Source of the DNA: Gyrodactylus bullatarudis
Lineage: Eukaryota; Platyhelminthes; Monogenea; Gyrodactylidea; Gyrodactylidae
Assembly: GCA_012064415.1 (NCBI GenBank)
Contig: SSNU01000052.1
Location: forward strand, 188,403-252,402
Reading direction: 5' to 3'
Length of the DNA stretch: 64,000 nt
Under the pieces are notes generated by a model. It searched no databases. It saw only the letters and a program-made list of their open reading frames with translations, and was not told the origin of the DNA. The position numbers were made by a program, and so were the translations under genes. This document shows positions 59,401 to 64,000 of the stretch, in pieces. Within the stretch, counting starts at the first letter, position 1; every line of letters begins with the position of its first letter.

Positions 59401-61612
59401 ATTAAAGACTAATTCATCAAACGAGATACTTGCCTAAGATTACTTCGACGTATGTATTAATTAGAAGGAAAAATTCCATTTTTTATCTTTTAAATCTATC
59501 GTTATCACAATGTATATTCATAAATTCCAAGGTGTCAAACTGTCATAGAATATATATATTTTTCGAGCATTTTACATACAGCAGACGAAGAAAAACTTTT
59601 ATTCTCCGCTGTATTCTTTGCTCAGAAATAATATCAAGACACGATTTGTAAAATAAAAAGTTTTGCAAAAAAATTGGAGGGTGGGAAATGTTTGCTATAC
59701 CGCCGATTGGTTTTAGCATTGTTATAATTTCTCTGGTAGAATTTCATTTAAATCTACAATAGTAGTAAGAGATAAATTTTGAAATATTTAACGGCAAATT
59801 TTGTTGATAGAAAATTTATCGAATAAAGAGGCTTTAGATCATTAACACTGCCTACTAGGGAGTGTCAGAAGTGATGATTTTCCTCAATCATTCCTCAGGA
59901 TTTAGGCTGATCACAGCTTAATTTTGAACCCATTCACCGCTTCCTGTATTGTTTTTAAATTATAGATGAATGATTTTTTTACGATAGAATCTACAACAGA
60001 TTCTTCAAATCTTTTTTAATTTCGCATTCTCTTTCAATTCTGATTACTATTTAATTTTATTACTCAAACTTGGTATTTTTGTTTAAATATCATTCTGGCA
60101 CATTTTCAGATACGCAATCATAGAACTCATTCGTCTATTTTAATTATTATAGATATTGAATGATATAAGATAAAGCTTACTTAAGCTAGTTAATTTCAAT
60201 TTTTAAATTGGAAAAAAACCAATTCGGCTTTAGATAATGTCTCCTTAAATCTGAATTTCAAAGAATCTTGATGAAAAATATAGAAGAAAATCATCATTCC
60301 AAGTCGAGTGAAGAAAATTTTTATTCCAATCCAATTTATAAATTTATATATTGTAATAATCAAAATTTTAATTGCTTTGCCACAATTCCTAAGAGTTGTT
60401 TGTATAACTCTTGAGAAGGGGATAATCCCCTGAATATTTTTGCGTTACAGGATGATAATTTTTCTACATTGCCAATGCCAAAGTAATTTTATATATCTTT
60501 GCATACTTTCTCATAGAAATTATTTATATTTTTTTCATACCCCAAACAACAAGAGTGAAGGGGAAAGATAACAGGAAGCTGAATTAAACATTTACTCTAA
60601 TTACATTAATGAAATGATTGATTATAGGAGAAAATGTATGAAATTTGGTTGAAAATCAACTTGGGAAGATGTATTTTGCAATTCCTTAATTCATCCGCTA
60701 AAGGAATACGATTATTTCAGTCTTCAAACTAAAAAAGCCGTAGAATAGCTTTCTTTTTTGAATCACTTTGGCTAGCTATAAAACTTCTTTTTCTTGGAGC
60801 AAAATTCAAAAAAAAGGCCTAATCGAAAGGAATTTCTATATTTTTCAAAATAAAAATTCAGATCATTCAGAATACCTCTTAAACAGAATGCGATTGGAAA
60901 AAATCAAAAACAAGTCAAATAAGAATCCCAACTTTTGATTTGTGTAATCGATTTTTCTCCGGATAGTCAGGAAAGAAATTTATTTTTGAATTCCATGAGT
61001 TGTTAAGATGAAAAATATTTCCGAAAAATTTTCATTCTGACCATTTTTGAATTCCAAAAATGCACCAAATTTACACACTTTTTCAATGTTGAACCTGAAT
61101 ATCAGCATTTTATTGCTTCAAATCTTTATAAAATTTTCTAAACCAATCATGAACCAAGTAAAATGAGAATAAATCAGTTTTTATTAATAGATTTTGATGA
61201 TTCAATGATACTATAGCCGAAATACAAAAAGAAGTAGAAATTTGGTGCATTTTCGAAATCCAAAAATTGGCCTAATAATTGAATTTTTTTGGAATTTTTT
61301 CGAATATCCACATCTTATAAGCTCGTTTTAGAGTTCGAAAAATTATATTTTTCTGTGTATCAGGAGAAAAATATCTAGTCTTTTGTAAAAATAGTAAATT
61401 CTCATCTTCATGTCAATTAGGTCTAAATTTCTGTGTCAAACTAACTTCAATTTTGTGGATTATTATATCAAGAGAAGTGTAGGTTCCATTCAATATCATC
61501 ACAAGGAGAGACGTCAACATGAGGAGAAATGACTTCAAGTTTCCGTTACCAATGCAAGAGTTGGTCCAAATGCAATGATGATCAAATCGATGAACACAAT
61601 GATCACAAACAT
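56442..61612 (-). CDS. ZDHHC4-like palmitoyltransferase, 3' part
   Basis: Two exons, 61,612-61,446 and 56,681-56,442 (TAA), join in phase 0 across a 4.8-kb intron. DHHC enzymes transfer palmitate to cysteines of other proteins at endomembranes. Exon one carries the second half of the zinc-binding Cys-rich domain with the active site: CDHCVHRFDHHCIWTNSCIG then NGN, followed by a membrane helix (SFLLMLTSLLVMILNG). Exon two carries the last helix (LVVTFGMLLGLSVILTLFIL) and a degenerate TTxE-like motif (NSTNYER), then a basic tail. HRFDHHC.W.N.CIG and the tail length fit ZDHHC4 best. The first half of the Cys-rich domain and the N-terminal helices must lie in upstream exons, not found in the remaining 2.4 kb and possibly beyond the window. 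The donor is GAA|GTTAGT. Confidence 0.85.
57189..58035. mobile_element. Fold-back DNA transposon with transposase tail gene, TATA target duplication
   Basis: 847 bp. Ends TGTTACGTGCAATGTAGAAA and the inverted TGTTACGTGTAATGTAGAAA, flanked by TATA on both sides (57,185-57,188 and 58,036-58,039). Arms of about 250-300 bp (to about 57,505, and from about 57,790) are nearly identical inverted copies and contain repeated GATTCGTACGAATC palindromes. The right arm duplicates the last codons of the enclosed gene in inverted orientation. It lies in the intron of the ZDHHC4-like gene. Confidence 0.9.
57476..57820 (-). pseudogene. Integrase-type transposase C-terminal tail (Ginger/KRBA2-like)
   Basis: A 114-codon open frame inside the 57-kb element, starting in the right arm. 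Contains YQVGTTSGIIGGLCSANQLS, then GQGFLHCSCKTKCSTSRCKC and NSRCHSSLSCTNK-stop, the same Cys-rich arrangement as the 51.6-kb copy but a different sequence subfamily. No integrase core is present. Open but partial, so treated as a transposon relic; a retained zinc-binding peptide cannot be excluded. Confidence 0.7.
58040..61000. other. ZDHHC4-like intron, no gene seen
   Basis: Short open frames at 58,324-58,572 and 59,430-59,651 (+) show no family features. About 58,995-59,170 carries the AAGATGTGAATTTACTATTT arm of the dispersed fold-back family. Confidence 0.4.
60960..61425. mobile_element. Fold-back MITE of the GATGAGAATTTACTA family
   Basis: About 60,965-61,075 and about 61,245-61,420 are inverted, diverged copies; the right end reads AGTAAATTCTCATCTTCATG. 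It lies directly beside the donor site of the DHHC exon. Confidence 0.65.
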
Positions 61613-62176
61613 CTAGAAAATGATTCAAATAAAAAAAAGAGAATATCATACTATGGAGCATAGTATCAACTCAACTTTCCCATAGTTTTGACACATAGTT
61701 TTTTTTGAATAATTAAAATGAAAAAAATTACCACCGTTAAAGTTATTAAATAGTGTGAAATGGAGTTGATATTTTTAGAAAAAATTATTTCCAAAATACT
61801 GACTGAATAGAGCTGATGTTTTATTTTTAGGCGTTCAATAGCAAAAAAATGATCTGACTACTTACAAGTGAACTTTGTTATTCTGAGGATTTTTTTGGTT
61901 CCCGTTTGATTTTTCATATATAAATAATTACTATAATAAATACAAAAAGAAAGCATGACCTTTTGTAGAAAAATAAACCTGATAAACCTGAAAAAAAGTT
62001 ACAAAAAGTTCAAATTACAATGTATATGTTTGTCCATAATCCGATACAAAAATCGAATGCTTAGTATGTGATTGCTGAATCGGATGTCGTTAATAAACAA
62101 CAAAACGTCCAGGGATTGAGCAATAATTCAGATTTCTTTTCTTAGTGTTCATAGAGGAGAATAAATATTTCTTACT
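61613..62176. other. Upstream of the DHHC exon, no exon found
   Basis: No sequence matching the first half of a DHHC Cys-rich domain was seen. Confidence 0.4.
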
Positions 62177-62353
62177 ATGATCGAGTCTTCTTTTATTAGT
62201 CCAGATAAACTGAGTTATTTGGAGGATACGATTCCGCAAGGATCGGTTCTCATAGCTACTGCAGACAAAGTCTCAATTGCAAGCACCTCAGCAGTCAAAG
62301 ACTCTAGGGATAATACTATCGATGGAAAGAATTTTGGTTCTATACAGATATAA
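62177..62353 (+). other. Short open frame, 58 codons, unassigned
   Basis: ATG to TAA, reading MIESSFISPDKLSYLEDT then VLIATADKVSIASTSAVKD. Its balanced composition is unlike nearby A+T-rich frames. It may be a transposon fragment or an exon; no family recognised. Confidence 0.25.
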
Positions 62354-62649
62354 GATTTAGATATTATGTTTTATACTTCATTAGAATCATTTTGAGAAAC
62401 TGAATTAGACTATGATCCAGGTTGAAAATCGGAGTTTTGAAAAATCTACTCCTTGCCATTATGAATCCTAAGAAGGACGAAAATCATATACCTCTGCTAA
62501 CTTTAGTTGAATATTATTATGGAATTGACTATAGATCTAACATTTAGTTGTGAGCAGATAACCTCCATCAAGTTGGATTTCATTATATTAAACTAACGCC
62601 AGACTTTCAAGTGGGTTTACAAAAATCTTAATTTTTTCATTTTCTTTTC

Positions 62650-62950
62650 AAAAATTTTGATTTTTAGAATTTTTTTTTTGTTAGAAAGTATGATTTTATT
62701 GATTTATAAAAGATAAAATAAATAAATATAAATACAAATATATATACACAGCATCTCTGGATATAATATGGCGGTTCGATAAAAAAAATAAAAAAAATAA
62801 TAATAATTTGATTAATCTATGTTCATGAAATGTGTAATGAGTATTGTAGAAATATATAAACCTTTCAAGAAATTTCATTAAACATTCTGGGATTAATGAA
62901 GATTAGCATAGAGGAGACTCTTAGAATAATCAAGTTTAGAATAATCAATC
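62650..62950 (+). repeat. Dispersed repeat, probable LINE 3' region (copy 2)
   Basis: Shares CCTTTCAAGAAATTTCAT and GATTAGCATA with 8586-8850 in the same orientation. No RT sequence was recognised upstream, so probably a 5'-truncated copy. Confidence 0.5.
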
Positions 62951-63515
62951 TGATAAATTAGTTATTTTTCAGGAATCATAACCCATCAAAATTTCGTCGA
63001 AATGTTCAAAATGGTGTGATTCTCATAATCTGATTTTGCATATTTGATCATGGCCGTGAAAACTCTCTTACTTAGAAATTAGCAAAAATTCTCAATTCAA
63101 AGTTGAAAAAATAGAAACTTGGTGCTACTTCGAGATTTGCATGGGTATCATGATTCAGATTCCAATCTTCATATTAATTTTCTTTACTTTGATTACTGAT
63201 CCGAATTGAGAGTTAAATTAAAGTTTTTTTAAAGAAATCTGGAAGATGTAACTTTTGCCTATGGGAAGAAATCATTCACCTGATAGGAAAATAATTGTCC
63301 TCGAGTTATTTTTTATAGATTTATTTATAACTCGGAAGAGGAACTTTTTCGTTAAAAATTAAAAATTACGGTTTTTTTTGTTTCCTTGAAACAAAAGTTT
63401 CAAATAACACGGTATGTCACTCTTATATAAACACTGTGTTCCATGATATTTTGTACTCGAATGAAAATTACACTCCAAAAACAGCTTTTCACGCTGAGTT
63501 CAATGGTGGGTTTAT

Positions 63516-64000
63516 TTTTGAAAAAAAATTTGTTTGTGATCTACAGCTCAATCCGAAAATTTATGGATCATGATTTCCTAAAATCTGGCTATATCCTTTA
63601 TTTTTTAAGTAAAATACTCATATAAGGGCTCATTCGAAAGCCAAATAAATTTCCTATAAAAATGTTTATTTTAAAATTTCGTAACTCCGATCAAGACGCC
63701 AGGACAAGCCTTTAATTAAAGAAATTAGGTCACTTTGTCATACGTGTAAAAAGAATCATCATTTCCTTGCTATTATTGTTTATGGAACACAAGTAAGAAT
63801 AGCACACAGTGTAGGAGAAAAAATGCATGGGATAGTGTACATGTGTCAGAATCTGATTTCCTACTAATTACATGTAACTCCTCCCCCCAAAAGTATATGA
63901 GTATTTTACTTAAAAAATAAAGGATAGCCTGATTTTAGGAAATCATGATCCATAAATTTTCGGATTGAGCTGTAGATCACAAACAAATTTTTTTTCAAAA
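63516..64000. mobile_element. Long inverted repeat running off the right edge
   Basis: 63,516-63,624 and 63,893-64,000 are near-identical inverted copies of about 108 bp (TATATGAGTATTTTACTTAA through AATCATGATCCATAAATTTT), with a 270-bp spacer. The right arm reaches the last base, so the element continues outside. Confidence 0.8.

Noticed and set aside
1..64000. CRISPR array, bacterial operons, rRNA genes
   Set aside because: No regularly spaced direct repeats, no ribosome-binding-site-led gene clusters and no rRNA-like G+C-rich blocks; the introns and gene families are those of an animal.

Overview
The window is nuclear DNA from an animal, very A+T-rich. Its genes are split by introns and scattered among decayed transposons. 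A biogenic-amine receptor, an NTPDase, an SLX4-like nuclease scaffold and a DHHC palmitoyltransferase, together with piggyBac, Penelope-like, LINE and Ginger/KRBA2-like remnants, point to a metazoan, probably an arthropod. I infer this from gene content and cannot name a species. Intron length is strongly bimodal: several introns run 1-7 kb, but at least four are only 27-34 nt and still keep GT...AG ends and reading-frame phase.

Layout. 1-660: broken piggyBac transposase (+). 861-2409: fragment of a gene with C1-like zinc domains and a SAM domain (-). 2516-3062: NDUFA11-like complex I subunit (-), divergent from a 237-aa coiled-coil protein at 3179-3948 (+). 4-10.9 kb: repeats, including a tRNA-like SINE, a LINE reverse transcriptase remnant, a fold-back element and one orphan exon with a glycosyltransferase-31-like signature. 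10.9-26.6 kb: a cell-surface NTPDase (CD39/ENTPD type, -) in 11 recognised exons with all five apyrase conserved regions; its introns hold fold-back elements, a piggyBac MITE and a Penelope fragment. 27-33 kb: repeats plus a second, diverged copy of the orphan exon. 33.1-37.35 kb: SLX4-like gene (+, six exons, 647 aa) with BTB, SAP and C-terminal domains and a 43-aa tandem repeat. 38-40.1 kb: a fold-back DNA transposon and a piggyBac 3' fragment. 42.1-55.5 kb: a 5-HT1-like serotonin receptor (+, three exons, 451 aa), whose first intron contains a small antisense three-exon gene (85 aa) and whose second contains a fold-back element carrying transposase tail sequence. 56.4-61.6 kb: the 3' part of a ZDHHC4-like palmitoyltransferase (-), with another such element in its intron. 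62-64 kb: repeats, ending in an inverted repeat that runs off the window.

The genes do not form a pathway; this is an ordinary multigene stretch of an animal chromosome. The two most unusual features are (1) introns of 27-34 nt supported by frame and phase in three separate genes, and (2) fold-back transposons (51.4-52.3 kb and 57.2-58.0 kb), each consisting of an inverted duplication of the 3' end of an integrase-type transposase gene between matching terminal repeats and perfect 4-bp target duplications.
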